From contig NZ_JYNX01000061.1 of assembly GCF_001044255.1 (NCBI RefSeq), positions 6,478-70,477 of the forward strand: a stretch of DNA of 64,000 bases, given 5' to 3'. Positions within the stretch are counted from its first letter, which is position 1; each line of letters begins with the position of its first letter. Of the stretch, positions 8,518 through 18,344 are shown in pieces. A program made the translations under genes and the position numbers. This stretch comes from Mycolicibacterium chubuense (GTDB lineage Bacteria; Actinomycetota; Actinomycetes; Mycobacteriales; Mycobacteriaceae). Under the pieces are notes generated by a model. The model worked only from the letters and a program-made list of their open reading frames with translations. It made no database searches and was not told the origin of the DNA.

Positions 8518-9199
8518 CCCACAGTCCGACCTGGTCCAGGTAGCCGAGCAGGCGCGACAGCCCGTCGGCGAACTGGTCCTCGGTCAGATCGACCACCGTC
8601 GCGGTGTCGCGGCGCCGCAGCGCGGCGATCAGCCGGTCGTGGCTGGCGACCGCTTCGGCGCCCCAGGTCCGGTCGGAGGCGAACAGCTGCGGCGGCAGAT
8701 ACCGGGTGGCGTGCAACAGGAACCAGGCCAGCTTGATCCGCCCCGAGGCGCGGTTGAACGTGCGGTGGAAGGCGAACTCCGCGGCCGCGATCGCGTCGGG
8801 ATCCTGCTGCTCGACCGCGGCCGCCATGGCCGCGTTGAGCACCTCGAGCTCGTCGATCTGCTCGTCGGTGATGCGCCGCGCGGTCGTCGCGGCGAGCTCC
8901 TGGGCGATCGTCGACTGGAGCCAGAAGATGTCCTCGATGTCGTTGCGGGACAACGGAACCACGCGGTGCCCACGGTGCGGCTCGAGCTCGACCATGCCTT
9001 CGCCGCGCAGGGTGCGCAGCGCCTCCCGGATTGGGGTGATGCTCACACCGAGGCGGGCCGCGGTCTCGTCGAGGCGGATGAAGGTGTTGGGGCGCAGCAC
9101 CCCGGTCATGATCTCGGTGCGCAGGCGGGAGGCGACCTCGTCGGAGAGCTGTTCGCGGCGCACCGCGCCGGCGGGTCGTGCTCCGGCGGGAGCGATCAT
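8483..9199 (-). CDS. mce1R: GntR/FadR-family regulator of the mce1 operon
   Basis: 238 residues. An N-terminal winged helix (about 15-75: EQLSDEVASRLRTEIMTGVL, then LGVSITPIREALRTL) is followed by an all-helical FCD domain with His/Asp positions that bind metal or ligand in this subfamily. The divergent location next to fadD5 and yrbE1A is the same as Rv0165c, which represses mce1 in M. tuberculosis. The start is the ATG at 9197-9199; a longer frame to 9286 would swallow the operator-like palindrome. A fatty-acid-type ligand is inferred. Confidence 0.88.
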   Translation of the reverse strand: MIAPAGARPAGAVRREQLSDEVASRLRTEIMTGVLRPNTFIRLDETAARLGVSITPIREALRTLRGEGMVELEPHRGHRVVPLSRNDIEDIFWLQSTIAQELAATTARRITDEQIDELEVLNAAMAAAVEQQDPDAIAAAEFAFHRTFNRASGRIKLAWFLLHATRYLPPQLFASDRTWGAEAVASHDRLIAALRRRDTATVVDLTEDQFADGLSRLLGYLDQVGLWASRPRAARRGS

Positions 9200-9277
9200 C
9201 GCGGTGCCGCCCTTCAGATGTGACGACGGGTTGTCCCGACGCCGCCTGGCCCATAGTGTGACCGAGGCAACATCATG

Positions 9278-9287
9278 TTTGATCAAA
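9278..9287. promoter_or_regulatory. Candidate Mce1R operator (10-bp perfect palindrome)
   Basis: TTTGATCAAA is self-complementary, AT-rich against the surrounding GC-rich DNA, and lies in the 110-base gap between divergent mce1R and fadD5. A TATCAT -10-like box for fadD5 follows directly at 9288-9293. GntR/FadR proteins bind short dyads of this size. Binding by Mce1R is inferred from position. Confidence 0.5.
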
Positions 9288-9309
9288 TATCATCCTCGCG
9301 CAACTCACA

Positions 9310-10977
9310 GTGACGGAGCGGACGACGGTGACTTCGACGAGCGTGCCGGAGCAGCCCTACCTGGCCCGCAGGCAGAACTGGGCCAATCAGCTGAGCCGGC
9401 ACGCGCTGATGCAGCCCGAAGCGACGGCACTGCGGTTCCTCGGCGCCACCACCACCTGGGCCGAGTTGGACCGCCGGGTCAGCGCGCTGGCCGGGGCGCT
9501 GCACCGGCGCGGCGTCGGATTCGGCGACCGGGTGCTGATCCTGATGCTCAACCGTCCGGAGTTCATCGAGTCGACGCTGGCGGTCAACAAGCTCGGCGGG
9601 ATCGCCGTGCCGGTCAACTTCCGGATGACCCCGCCGGAGATCGCGTTCCTGGTGTCGGACTGCCAGGCCGCGGTCGTCGTCACCGAGCCCGTACTGGCCG
9701 GGGTCGCCACCGCCGTGCGGGACCTCGACGCCACGCTCGACACGGTGATCGTCGCCGCCGGCGCCACCGAGGACGGGGTGCTGGGCTACGAGGACCTGCT
9801 GGCCGAGAACGCGCCGTGCCCTGCGGTGGACATCCCCGACGATTCGCCCGCGCTGATCATGTACACCTCCGGCACCACCGGGCGTCCCAAAGGTGCGGTG
9901 CTCACCCACAACAACCTGGCCGGCCAGGCGCTGACGCACCTGTTCACCATCGGCGCCGACATCAACCACGACATCGGGTTCGTCGGGGTGCCGCTCTTCC
10001 ACATCGCCGGGATCGGCAACACGATCTTCGGCCTGCTGCTCGGCCGGCCGACGGTGATCTACCCGCTCGGCGCGTTCGATCCCGGGGAACTGCTCGACGT
10101 GCTGGCGGCCGAGAAGGTGACAGGCATCTTCCTGGTGCCCGCTCAGTGGCAGGCGGTGTGCGCCGCGCAGCGCGCCGAGCCCCGGGACCTCAGACTGCGG
10201 GTGCTGTCCTGGGGTGCCGCGCCGGCGTCGGACACGCTGCTGCGCGAGATGGCCGACACGTTCCCCGGCGCCCAGATCCTGGCCGCCTTCGGGCAGACGG
10301 AGATGTCTCCGGTGACCTGCATGCTGTTGGGCGAGGACGCGCTGCGCAAACTCGGTTCGGTCGGCAAGGTCATCCCGACGGTGTCGGCGCGCATCGTCGA
10401 CGAAGAGATGAACGACGTGCCGGTGGGGCAGGTCGGCGAGATCGTCTACCGGGCGCCGACGCTGATGGCCGGCTACTGGAACAACCCCGCGGCGACGGCG
10501 GAGGCCTTCGCGGGCGGCTGGTTCCATTCCGGCGACCTCGTCCGGCAGGACGAGGAGGGTTACATCTGGGTCGTCGACCGTAAGAAGGACATGATCATCT
10601 CGGGCGGCGAGAACATCTACTGCGCGGAAGTGGAGAACGTGCTCGCCGCCCATCCGGACATCGTCGAGGTCGCGGTGATCGGCCGCAGCCACGAGAAGTG
10701 GGGCGAGGTCCCGGTTGCTGTGGTCGTTACCCGGAGTTCGCTGAGAGCATCCGGTGAGGTCGCTTTGACGCTGGCCGATCTCGACCGATTCCTGACCGAG
10801 CGGCTCGCCCGGTACAAGCACCCCAAGGCCCTCGAAATCGTCGAGGCGCTGCCCAGGAATCCGGCGGGCAAGGTGCTCAAGACCGAACTGCGCGCACGCT
10901 TCGCCGCCGGCGACCAGATTGACGCTCGCGAAAGTTCCACTCGGACAACGGTTTCGGCCGGGCAGCAGCCAGGTTAG
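9310..10977 (+). CDS. fadD5: Long-chain fatty-acid-CoA ligase, first gene of mce1 operon
   Basis: ANL-superfamily adenylating enzyme activating fatty acids to acyl-CoA, 555 residues (M. tuberculosis FadD5 is similar in length). The AMP-binding P-loop YTSGTTGRPKG lies at 185-195, the hinge/A8 motif DRKKDMIISGGENIYCAEVE near 420-440 and the C-terminal catalytic lysine in NPAGKVLKTELR. The GTG start follows the Mce1R operator region. It probably activates fatty acids imported by the Mce1 complex or recycled from mycolates; that link is established for the mycobacterial family, not shown here. Confidence 0.93.
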   Translation: MTERTTVTSTSVPEQPYLARRQNWANQLSRHALMQPEATALRFLGATTTWAELDRRVSALAGALHRRGVGFGDRVLILMLNRPEFIESTLAVNKLGGIAVPVNFRMTPPEIAFLVSDCQAAVVVTEPVLAGVATAVRDLDATLDTVIVAAGATEDGVLGYEDLLAENAPCPAVDIPDDSPALIMYTSGTTGRPKGAVLTHNNLAGQALTHLFTIGADINHDIGFVGVPLFHIAGIGNTIFGLLLGRPTVIYPLGAFDPGELLDVLAAEKVTGIFLVPAQWQAVCAAQRAEPRDLRLRVLSWGAAPASDTLLREMADTFPGAQILAAFGQTEMSPVTCMLLGEDALRKLGSVGKVIPTVSARIVDEEMNDVPVGQVGEIVYRAPTLMAGYWNNPAATAEAFAGGWFHSGDLVRQDEEGYIWVVDRKKDMIISGGENIYCAEVENVLAAHPDIVEVAVIGRSHEKWGEVPVAVVVTRSSLRASGEVALTLADLDRFLTERLARYKHPKALEIVEALPRNPAGKVLKTELRARFAAGDQIDARESSTRTTVSAGQQPG

Positions 10978-11189
10978 CCGGAAGGGGATCATTTGCTAAC
11001 GGTTGAGGGGCTAATCCCGCGGATGCGGTACGGGCGGTCCGAGGGATCGGGTACAGTCCTGTGGTCCGCCTTACTACCAACCGGTAGGGAGGCGGGGCTC
11101 ACACGGTTGGGGTTGGGGCTGGAAAGGGGCGTGCGTCAGGTGCTGCCGGTGCGCTACACCAGCGACGGATTAGTCGCGAGAGGTCTGCG
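10978..11189. promoter_or_regulatory. fadD5-yrbE1A intergenic region (212 b) with candidate internal promoter
   Basis: No open frame of substance is seen. A TACAGT -10-like box at 11052-11057 and an inverted repeat CTACC-AACC-GGTAG at 11074-11087 precede yrbE1A. An internal promoter in the equivalent M. tuberculosis gap has been described, so a second start of transcription here is plausible. Confidence 0.4.
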
Positions 11190-11987
11190 GTGACCACCAC
11201 TTCCAACCTGACGGGCTACGTGCGCGATCAGGTCAGACCGGCGCTGGTAGCGGTCGGTGGCTTCGTGCGCATGTGCGTGCTGGTCGGCAAGGCCCTGCTG
11301 CGGCCGCCGTTCCAGTGGCGCGAGTTCATCCTGCAGAGCTGGTTCCTGCTGCGGGTCGCCTTCCTGCCCACCGTCGCGGTGTCCATCCCGCTGACCGTGC
11401 TGCTGATCTTCACGCTCAACATCCTGCTGACCGAGTTCGGCGCGGCCGACATCTCCGGCGCGGGCGCGGCGCTCGGCGCGGTCACCCAGCTGGGTCCGCT
11501 GGTGACGGTGCTCGTCGTCGCCGGTGCCGGCTCCACCGCCATCTGCGCCGACCTCGGCGCCCGCACCATCCGCGAGGAGATCGACGCGCTCGAGGTGTTG
11601 GGCATCGACCCCATCCACCGGCTGGTGGTGCCCCGCGTGATCGCCTCGACCTTCGTCGCGATGCTGCTCAACGGCGCGGTCATCACCATCGGCCTCGTGG
11701 GCGGCTTCATCTTCGGTGTGTACCTGCAGAACGTGTCGGCCGGCGCCTACGTCTCCACGCTGACCCTCGTCACCGGCCTGCCCGAGGTGATCATCTCGTT
11801 GGTCAAGGCCCTGACGTTCGGCCTGATCGCCGGTCTGGTCGGCTGCTACCGCGGGCTGACGTGCGCCGGCGGCGCCAAGGGCGTGGGCACCGCGGTGAAC
11901 GAGACGCTGGTGCTGTGCGTGATCGCGCTGTTCGCGGTCAACGTCGTGCTGACCACCATCGGTGTGAAATTCGGAACGGGGAGCTGA
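11190..11987 (+). CDS. yrbE1A: YrbE1A, MlaE-type permease of the Mce1 transporter
   Basis: Integral membrane permease subunit, 265 residues, with about five to six hydrophobic segments and the MlaE/YrbE blocks [19 protein letters not shown] and GVYLQNVSAGAY. With YrbE1B it forms the membrane core that couples an MceG-type ATPase (encoded elsewhere) to the Mce protein tube for fatty-acid import. The GTG start at 11190 is preceded by GAGAGGT. It is separated by 1 base from yrbE1B. Confidence 0.93.
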   Translation: MTTTSNLTGYVRDQVRPALVAVGGFVRMCVLVGKALLRPPFQWREFILQSWFLLRVAFLPTVAVSIPLTVLLIFTLNILLTEFGAADISGAGAALGAVTQLGPLVTVLVVAGAGSTAICADLGARTIREEIDALEVLGIDPIHRLVVPRVIASTFVAMLLNGAVITIGLVGGFIFGVYLQNVSAGAYVSTLTLVTGLPEVIISLVKALTFGLIAGLVGCYRGLTCAGGAKGVGTAVNETLVLCVIALFAVNVVLTTIGVKFGTGS

Positions 11988-11988
11988 C

Positions 11989-12858
11989 ATGTCGACTGCT
12001 GCCGTTCTGCGGTCCCGGTTCCCCCGGGGTGCCGCGGCCGCCCAGAAGGTGGCCGGCGCGCCCGGCCGTGGCCTGGACTCGATGGGCCACATCGCCTGGT
12101 TCGTCGTCACCGCGGTCGGATCGATCGGGCATGCGATGCGGTACTACCGCAAGGAGATGCTGCGCCTGGTCGCCGAGATCGGCATGGGCACCGGCGCGAT
12201 GGCCGTCATCGGTGGCACCGTCGCCATCGTCGGCTTCGTCACGCTGTCAGGTTCGTCGCTCGTCGCGATCCAGGGCTTCGCGTCGCTGGGCAACATCGGT
12301 GTCGAGGCGTTCACCGGATTCTTCGCGGCGCTGATCAACGTGCGCATCGCCGCGCCCGTCGTCGCGGGTCAGGCACTGGCGGCCACCGTCGGCGCCGGCG
12401 CGACCGCCGAGCTGGGCGCCATGCGGATCAGCGAGGAGATCGACGCCCTGGAGGTGATGGGCATCAAGTCCATCTCCTACCTGGTGTCCACGCGCATCGT
12501 GGCGGGCTTCGTCGTGATCATCCCGCTCTACGCGATGGCGATCATCATGAGTTTCCTGTCGGCGCAGGTCACGACGACATTGATCTACGGGCAGTCGACC
12601 GGCACCTACGAGCACTACTTCCGGACCTTCCTGCGGCCGGACGACGTGTTCTGGTCGTTCGTGCAGGCGATCATCATCTCGGTGATCGTCATGCTCAACC
12701 ACTGCTACTACGGCTTCTACGCCAGCGGCGGTCCCGTCGGCGTCGGTGAGGCCGTCGGCCGGTCGATGCGAGCCTCGTTGATCGCGATCGTCTGTGTTGT
12801 CCTGTTCGCGTCGTTGGCGCTCTACGGCGTCGACCCGAACTTCAACCTGACGGTGTAG
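11989..12858 (+). CDS. yrbE1B: YrbE1B, MlaE-type permease of the Mce1 transporter
   Basis: Second permease subunit, 289 residues. It carries the same family signature as YrbE1A ([17 protein letters not shown]) and hydrophobic segments from about residue 60 onward. The C-terminal block [17 protein letters not shown] is typical of YrbEB proteins. It starts 1 base after the yrbE1A stop, so the two are translated together in equal amounts, as expected for a heterodimeric permease. Confidence 0.93.
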   Translation: MSTAAVLRSRFPRGAAAAQKVAGAPGRGLDSMGHIAWFVVTAVGSIGHAMRYYRKEMLRLVAEIGMGTGAMAVIGGTVAIVGFVTLSGSSLVAIQGFASLGNIGVEAFTGFFAALINVRIAAPVVAGQALAATVGAGATAELGAMRISEEIDALEVMGIKSISYLVSTRIVAGFVVIIPLYAMAIIMSFLSAQVTTTLIYGQSTGTYEHYFRTFLRPDDVFWSFVQAIIISVIVMLNHCYYGFYASGGPVGVGEAVGRSMRASLIAIVCVVLFASLALYGVDPNFNLTV

Positions 12859-12860
12859 CG

Positions 12861-14078
12861 ATGACGGCACCTGTGAACGACACGCGCAAGCCGCCCTACA
12901 AACTGGCCGGCCTGGTGCTCGCGATCGTGACCATCATCGTGCTGGTGCTGGTGTTCCTGCAGTTCCGTGGCGACTTCCTGCCGCGCACCCAGCTGACGAT
13001 GATGGCCGCCCGCTCGGGTCTGTCGATGGATCCCGGCGCGAAGGTCACCTACAACGGTGTCGAGATCGGCCGGGTCGGTGAGGTCGAGCAGGTCACCGTC
13101 GGCGGCGAACCGCGCGCGAAGATCGTGCTCGAGGTCAACCCGAAGTACATGGATCTGATCCCGCAGAACGTCAACGCCGACATCAGCGCGACCACGGTGT
13201 TCGGCAACAAGTACGTGTCGTTCTCGTCGCCGCCGAATCCGTCGCCGACACGAATCACCGGATCCGACGTCATCGACGTGACCAAGGTGACCACCGAGTT
13301 CAACACGCTCTTCGAGACCGTGGTGTCGGTGGCCGGCCAGGTCGACCCGATCAAGCTGAACCAGACACTGACCGCGACCGCGCAGGCACTCGACGGCCTC
13401 GGTGACCGGTTCGGGCAGTCGATCGTCAACGGCAACCAGATCCTCGACGACGTCAACCCGCGCTTGCCGCAGCTGCGCCGCGACAACCAGCTGCTCGCCG
13501 ACCTCGCCGACGTCTACGCCGACGCCTCACCCGATCTGTTCGACGGCCTGCAGAACGCGGTGACCACCGCACGCACCCTCAACGAGCAGCAGGGCAACGT
13601 CGACCAGGCGCTGATGGCGGCCGTCGGCTTCGGCAACACCGGCGGCGACATCTTCGAACGCGGCGGGCCCTACCTGCAGCGCGGCCTGAAGGATCTGGTG
13701 CCCACCTCCGCGCTGCTCGACCAGTACAGCCCCGCGCTGTTCTGCACGATCCGCAACTACCACGACGTCGAACCCAAGATCGCGGCGTCGCTGGGCGGCA
13801 ACGGCTACTCGCTGCGCACGCACTCCGAACTGCTCGGGCTGGGCACCGGCAACGCCTACGTCTATCCCGACAATCTGCCGCGGGTGAACGCCAAGGGCGG
13901 ACCCGAGGGTCGCCCGGGCTGCTGGCAGCCGATCACCCGCGACCTGTGGCCGGCGCCGTACCTGGTGATGGACACCGGGGCGTCGATCGCCCCGTACAAC
14001 CACCTGGAACTGGGCCAGCCGATCCTCACCGAGTACGTCTGGGGACGCCAAGTCGGGGAGCACACGATCAACCCATGA
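12861..14078 (+). CDS. mce1A: Mce1A, MCE-domain protein of the Mce1 lipid importer
   Basis: 405 residues: an N-terminal transmembrane anchor (about 14-34), one MCE/MlaD domain (about 40-115), then a helical region and a C-terminal domain with cysteines (FCTIRNY, GCWQPI). Mce proteins form a hexameric periplasmic conduit that carries hydrophobic substrates from the outer envelope to the YrbE permeases. It is about 50 residues shorter than M. tuberculosis Mce1A (454). Overlaps mce1B by 4 bases. Confidence 0.92.
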   Translation: MTAPVNDTRKPPYKLAGLVLAIVTIIVLVLVFLQFRGDFLPRTQLTMMAARSGLSMDPGAKVTYNGVEIGRVGEVEQVTVGGEPRAKIVLEVNPKYMDLIPQNVNADISATTVFGNKYVSFSSPPNPSPTRITGSDVIDVTKVTTEFNTLFETVVSVAGQVDPIKLNQTLTATAQALDGLGDRFGQSIVNGNQILDDVNPRLPQLRRDNQLLADLADVYADASPDLFDGLQNAVTTARTLNEQQGNVDQALMAAVGFGNTGGDIFERGGPYLQRGLKDLVPTSALLDQYSPALFCTIRNYHDVEPKIAASLGGNGYSLRTHSELLGLGTGNAYVYPDNLPRVNAKGGPEGRPGCWQPITRDLWPAPYLVMDTGASIAPYNHLELGQPILTEYVWGRQVGEHTINP

Positions 14079-15106
14079 AAATCACCGGAACCGCGATCAA
14101 GCTGGGCGCCTTCTCGCTGGTGCTGCTGCTGTTCACCGCGATCATCATCGTGGTGTTCGGTCAGATGCGCTTCGACCGCACCAACAGCTACTCGGCGATC
14201 TTCACCAACACCAGCGGGCTGCGCTCCGGCCAGTTCGTCCGTGCCTCCGGGGTCGAGGTCGGCAAGGTCAAGGACGTGAAGCTGATCGACGGCGGCACCA
14301 AGGCGCGTGTCGACTTCGACGTGGACCGTTCGCTGGAACTGTTCGACGAGACGACGGCGTCGGTCCGATACCTCAACCTGATCGGGGACCGCTACCTGGA
14401 GCTCAAACGCGGCGACAGCAACAAGAGGTTGCCCGCGGGCGGCACCATCCCGGTCGAACGCACCGAGCCGGCGCTCGACCTCGACGCGCTGATCGGCGGC
14501 TTCCGGCCGGTGTTCCAATCGCTGGATCCGGACAAGGTCAACACGATCGCGCAGTCGATCGTCACGGTGTTCCAAGGACAGGGCGGCACGATCAACGACA
14601 TCCTGGACCAGACCGCCTCGCTGACCTCGGCGCTGGCCGACCGCGACCAGGCCATCGGCGAGGTGATCACCAACCTCAACACCGTGCTGGCCACCGTGGT
14701 GAAGCACCAGACGCAGTTCGACGACACGGTCAAGAACTTCGAGACGCTGATCACCGGGCTGAAGAACCGCGCCGACCCGATCGCCTCATCGGTCGCCGAC
14801 ATCAGCGACGCGGCGGGCACCATCGCCGACCTGCTGGCCGACAACCGGCCGCTGCTGCAGCAGACCATCAGCAAGCTCGAGGTCGTCCAGCAGCCGCTGG
14901 TCGACCAGAAGGATCAGCTCAACGACCTGCTCGTCCGGCTTCCGACCGCGTTGAAGATCATCGGCCGCGCCGGCGGCGTCTACGGTGACTTCTTCAACTT
15001 CTACGCCTGCGACGTGACGCTCAAGCTCAACGGGCTGCAGCCCGGCGGGCCGGTGCGCACGGTCAAGGTGTGGAGTCAGCCCTCGGGTAGGTGCACGCCG
15101 AAATGA
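14075..15106 (+). CDS. mce1B: Mce1B, MCE-domain protein
   Basis: 343 residues: transmembrane anchor at about 9-28, MCE domain at about 36-110 (SGLRSGQFVRASGVEVGKV), then a long coiled-coil/helical needle segment rich in heptad hydrophobics (110-300) and a short C-terminus. The ATG overlaps the mce1A stop. It is one of six non-identical strands of the Mce1 tube; the B position in the operon is conserved in all mycobacterial mce loci. Confidence 0.92.
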   Translation: MKITGTAIKLGAFSLVLLLFTAIIIVVFGQMRFDRTNSYSAIFTNTSGLRSGQFVRASGVEVGKVKDVKLIDGGTKARVDFDVDRSLELFDETTASVRYLNLIGDRYLELKRGDSNKRLPAGGTIPVERTEPALDLDALIGGFRPVFQSLDPDKVNTIAQSIVTVFQGQGGTINDILDQTASLTSALADRDQAIGEVITNLNTVLATVVKHQTQFDDTVKNFETLITGLKNRADPIASSVADISDAAGTIADLLADNRPLLQQTISKLEVVQQPLVDQKDQLNDLLVRLPTALKIIGRAGGVYGDFFNFYACDVTLKLNGLQPGGPVRTVKVWSQPSGRCTPK

Positions 15107-16686
15107 GAGTCCTCGAGGGATCGAACCGTGTCCGCGGCGGGCTGATGGGCATCATCCTGCTCGTCATCGTCATCGGCGTGGGGCAGAGCTTCACCAGCGT
15201 GCCGATGCTGTTCGCGACGCCCACCTACTACGCGGAGTTCTCCGACACCGGCGGCATCAACAACGGCGACAAGGTCCGCATCGCGGGTGTCGACGTCGGC
15301 CTGGTGCGCTCGCTGGAGATCTCCGGCGACAAGGTCGTGATCGGCTACTCGCTGGGCGGCACGCAGATCGGCACCAGGAGCCGGGCGGCCATCCGCACCG
15401 ACACCATCCTGGGCCGGCGCAACATCGAGATCGAGCCGCGCGGTGATGATCCGTTGCGGGCCAACGGGACACTGCCGCTGGGCCAGACCTCGACGCCGTA
15501 CCAGATCTACGACGCATTCTTCGATCTCAGTAAATCCGCCTCGGGCTGGGACACCAAGACGGTCAAGGATTCGCTCAACGTCCTGTCCCAGACGATCGAT
15601 CAGACCTATCCGCACCTGAGCGCGGCGCTAGACGGGGTGGCCCGGTTCTCAGACACCATCGGCAAGCGCGACGATCAGATCAAGTCGCTGCTGGCCAACG
15701 CCAACCGGGTGGCCGGCGTGCTCGGCAACCGCAGCGAGCAGATCAACCAGCTGTTCGTCAACGCGCAGACCCTGCTCGCGGCGGTCAACGAACGTAACTA
15801 CGCGGTGAGCCAACTGCTCGAGCGCGTCGACAAGTTCTCCGCTCAGGTCAAGGGGTTCATCGACGACAACCCCAACCTGAACCGCACCCTCGAGCAGCTG
15901 CGCACGATCAGCGACGTGCTCAACGAGCGCAAGTTCGATCTCGTCGACGTGCTGACCACGCTGTCGAAGTTCACCGCGTCGCTGGGCGAGGCGATCGCGT
16001 CCGGCCCCTTCTTCAAGGTGATGCTCGTCAACCTGGCTCCGTACTGGATCCTGCAGCCGTTCGTGGACGCCGCCTTCAAGAAGCGCGGCATCAATCCGGA
16101 GGAGTTCTGGCGCAACGCCGGCCTGCCCGCGTTCCGGTTCCCGGACCCCAACGGCACCGGCTTCACCAACGGCGCGCCGCCGCCGGCGCCCACCCCGCTC
16201 GAGGGCACCCCGGACAGCCCGGGTCCCGCCGTCGTGCCCGGCTCGCCGTGCTCGTACACCCCGCCCGCCGACGGGCTGCCCCGGCCCGGCAATCCGCTGC
16301 CGTGTGCGGGACTGTCGGTCGGCCCCTACGGAGACAACCCGTACGGCCCGAACTACGAGGGTCAGGGCCCCAACGTCGCGACGTCGGCGCCGAACCCGAC
16401 CGGGCCGCTGCCCGGACCGGGTGTGCCGGCTGCGGCGATCCCGGGCCAGCTCTCGCCGAACGTGCCGGGCGCGATGCCGCCGTTGCCGCCGGCCCCGCCC
16501 GGTGCGCGGACGGTTCCGCTGGCACCGCAGCCCTCGGCGCCCGATTTCACGCCGGGCATCGCGCCGCTGCCGCCGGCGCTGACGGGTCCGCCGCCGCCGC
16601 CGGGACCGGGTCCGCAGCCGGCGCCCGCGGGTCAGCCGCTGCTGCCGGGCAATCCACCGTTCCTCCCACCGGGTTCACAAGGTTGA
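15103..16686 (+). CDS. mce1C: Mce1C, MCE-domain protein with proline-rich tail
   Basis: 527 residues. An N-terminal hydrophobic anchor (about 10-28) precedes an MCE domain (about 38-110) and a long helical segment (130-330). The C-terminal ~180 residues are very rich in Pro/Gly (PPPPAPTP-type runs), which could thread through the peptidoglycan. The ATG overlaps the mce1B stop, which decides the start against an in-frame ATG 12 bases upstream. Mce1C of M. tuberculosis has a comparable length and tail. Confidence 0.92.
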   Translation: MRVLEGSNRVRGGLMGIILLVIVIGVGQSFTSVPMLFATPTYYAEFSDTGGINNGDKVRIAGVDVGLVRSLEISGDKVVIGYSLGGTQIGTRSRAAIRTDTILGRRNIEIEPRGDDPLRANGTLPLGQTSTPYQIYDAFFDLSKSASGWDTKTVKDSLNVLSQTIDQTYPHLSAALDGVARFSDTIGKRDDQIKSLLANANRVAGVLGNRSEQINQLFVNAQTLLAAVNERNYAVSQLLERVDKFSAQVKGFIDDNPNLNRTLEQLRTISDVLNERKFDLVDVLTTLSKFTASLGEAIASGPFFKVMLVNLAPYWILQPFVDAAFKKRGINPEEFWRNAGLPAFRFPDPNGTGFTNGAPPPAPTPLEGTPDSPGPAVVPGSPCSYTPPADGLPRPGNPLPCAGLSVGPYGDNPYGPNYEGQGPNVATSAPNPTGPLPGPGVPAAAIPGQLSPNVPGAMPPLPPAPPGARTVPLAPQPSAPDFTPGIAPLPPALTGPPPPPGPGPQPAPAGQPLLPGNPPFLPPGSQG

Positions 16687-16700
16687 GGGGGGAGAGCGAG

Positions 16701-18344
16701 ATGTCGACGATCTTCAACGTGCGAAACCTCAAGGTGCCCGGCGTGTCCCGGGCGGCCCTGGTGGTCGGCACGATCGTGCTGATCGGCGCGATCGTGGCCG
16801 CGTTCGTGGGCTGGAAGGCCTATCAGCGGTTGACCACGAACACCGTCACCGCCTACTTCAGCCAGACCCTGGCGCTGTACCCCGGGGACAAGGTCCAGAT
16901 CATGGGCGTGCAGGTCGGCAAGATCGAGAAGATCGAACCCGACGGCGACAAGATGAAGGTGACCTTCAACTACGACAAGAAGTTCAAGGTCCCGGCCAAC
17001 GCCACCGCGTCGATCCTCAACCCGAGCCTGGTCGCGTCGCGCACCGTCCAGCTGGCCCCGCCCTACACCGGCGGACCGGTGATGGAGAACGGCGCGGTCA
17101 TCAACCTGGACCGCACCCAGGTGCCGGTCGAGTACGACGATCTGCGCGATTCGCTGGACCGGTTGCTCACCGACCTCGGGCCGACGCCCGAGCAGCCCAA
17201 GGGCCCGTTCGGTGACATCATCGAGTCGGCCGCCGACGGTTTCGCCGGCAAGGGCGAGCAGCTGAACAAGACGCTCAAGGGTCTGTCCGAAGCGCTCTAC
17301 GCGCTCAACGAGGGCCGCGGCGATCTCTTCAGTGTCGTCAAGAGCCTCGCCCTGTTCGTCAACGCGCTCTACAAGAGTGATCAGCAGTTCGTGGCGCTGA
17401 ACAACGACCTGGCGAAGTTCACCAACGCGTTCACCAACACCGACCGCGAGGTCGCCGACGCGTTGCAGAACCTCAACCAGTTGCTCTCCACCACAAGGGA
17501 TTTCATCGGCAAGAACGGTGAGGTGCTGACGCACGACATCGACAACCTGGCCGACGTCACCAACGCGATCCTGCAGCCCGAGCCCCGCGACGGTCTGGAG
17601 ACCGGCCTGCACGTGTTCCCGAACCTGGGCGCGAACGTCGTCAACATCTCCGCGCCGAACGCGGGCGGCATCGTCGGTCTGCCGGTGATCAACAACTTCG
17701 CCAACCCGATGCAGTTCATCTGCAGTGCGATCCAGGCGGGCAGCCGGCTGGGCTACCAGGAGTCCTCGGAGCTGTGCGCGCAGTACCTGGGTCCGATCCT
17801 CGACGCGATCAAGTTCAACTACCTGCCGTTCGGCGCCAACCAGCTGCATCCGGCGATGACGCTGCCCAAGCAGATCGCGTACTCCGAGCCACGGCTGCAG
17901 CCGCCGCCGGGATACAAGGACACCACCGTGCCGGGCATCTTCTCGCGGGACACGTTGTTCTCCCACGGCAACCACGAGCCCGGCTGGGTGGTCGCGCCCG
18001 GCATGCAGGGTGTCGACGTGCAGCCGTTCACCCAGAACATGCTGACCCCGGAGTCGTTGTCCGAGTTGATGGGCGGACCCGACATCGTGGCCCCGCCCGC
18101 GCCTCCGGCGTTCGGCGTCAACAACGGCAGGCTGCCCGGCCCGCCGAACGCGTACAGCGAGAACACCCCGTTGCCGCCGCCGTGGTACCCCCAGCCGGGG
18201 CCGCCGCCGGGTCCGGCACCGGGCGTCGTCCCGGGCGATCCGCTCGGCGCGATCGCACCGGCCGCACCGCCGGCCGCGTCCGCGCCGGCACCCGCGGCGC
18301 CGTCGGGTCCGTTGTTGCCGGCTGAGGCGGGAGGCCGACCGTGA
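16701..18344 (+). CDS. mce1D: Mce1D, MCE-domain protein
   Basis: 547 residues: cytoplasmic start, anchor at about 18-40, MCE domain at about 48-125 (PGDKVQIMGVQVGKIEKIE), a helical needle region to about 330 and a proline-rich C-terminus. A strong Shine-Dalgarno (GGGGGGAGAG) precedes the ATG. It is one of the six subunits of the Mce1 conduit. The 14-base gap after mce1C and 4-base overlap with mce1E keep it inside the operon. Confidence 0.92.
   Translation: MSTIFNVRNLKVPGVSRAALVVGTIVLIGAIVAAFVGWKAYQRLTTNTVTAYFSQTLALYPGDKVQIMGVQVGKIEKIEPDGDKMKVTFNYDKKFKVPANATASILNPSLVASRTVQLAPPYTGGPVMENGAVINLDRTQVPVEYDDLRDSLDRLLTDLGPTPEQPKGPFGDIIESAADGFAGKGEQLNKTLKGLSEALYALNEGRGDLFSVVKSLALFVNALYKSDQQFVALNNDLAKFTNAFTNTDREVADALQNLNQLLSTTRDFIGKNGEVLTHDIDNLADVTNAILQPEPRDGLETGLHVFPNLGANVVNISAPNAGGIVGLPVINNFANPMQFICSAIQAGSRLGYQESSELCAQYLGPILDAIKFNYLPFGANQLHPAMTLPKQIAYSEPRLQPPPGYKDTTVPGIFSRDTLFSHGNHEPGWVVAPGMQGVDVQPFTQNMLTPESLSELMGGPDIVAPPAPPAFGVNNGRLPGPPNAYSENTPLPPPWYPQPGPPPGPAPGVVPGDPLGAIAPAAPPAASAPAPAAPSGPLLPAEAGGRP

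Noticed and set aside
9200-9286. Longer start for mce1R at 9286
   Set aside because: It would place the operator-like palindrome inside the gene and adds residues with no domain similarity.
16140-16680. Proline-rich stretch as low-complexity repeat or PPE-type protein
   Set aside because: It is the C-terminal tail of Mce1C, which is normally proline-rich; there is no PPE domain.
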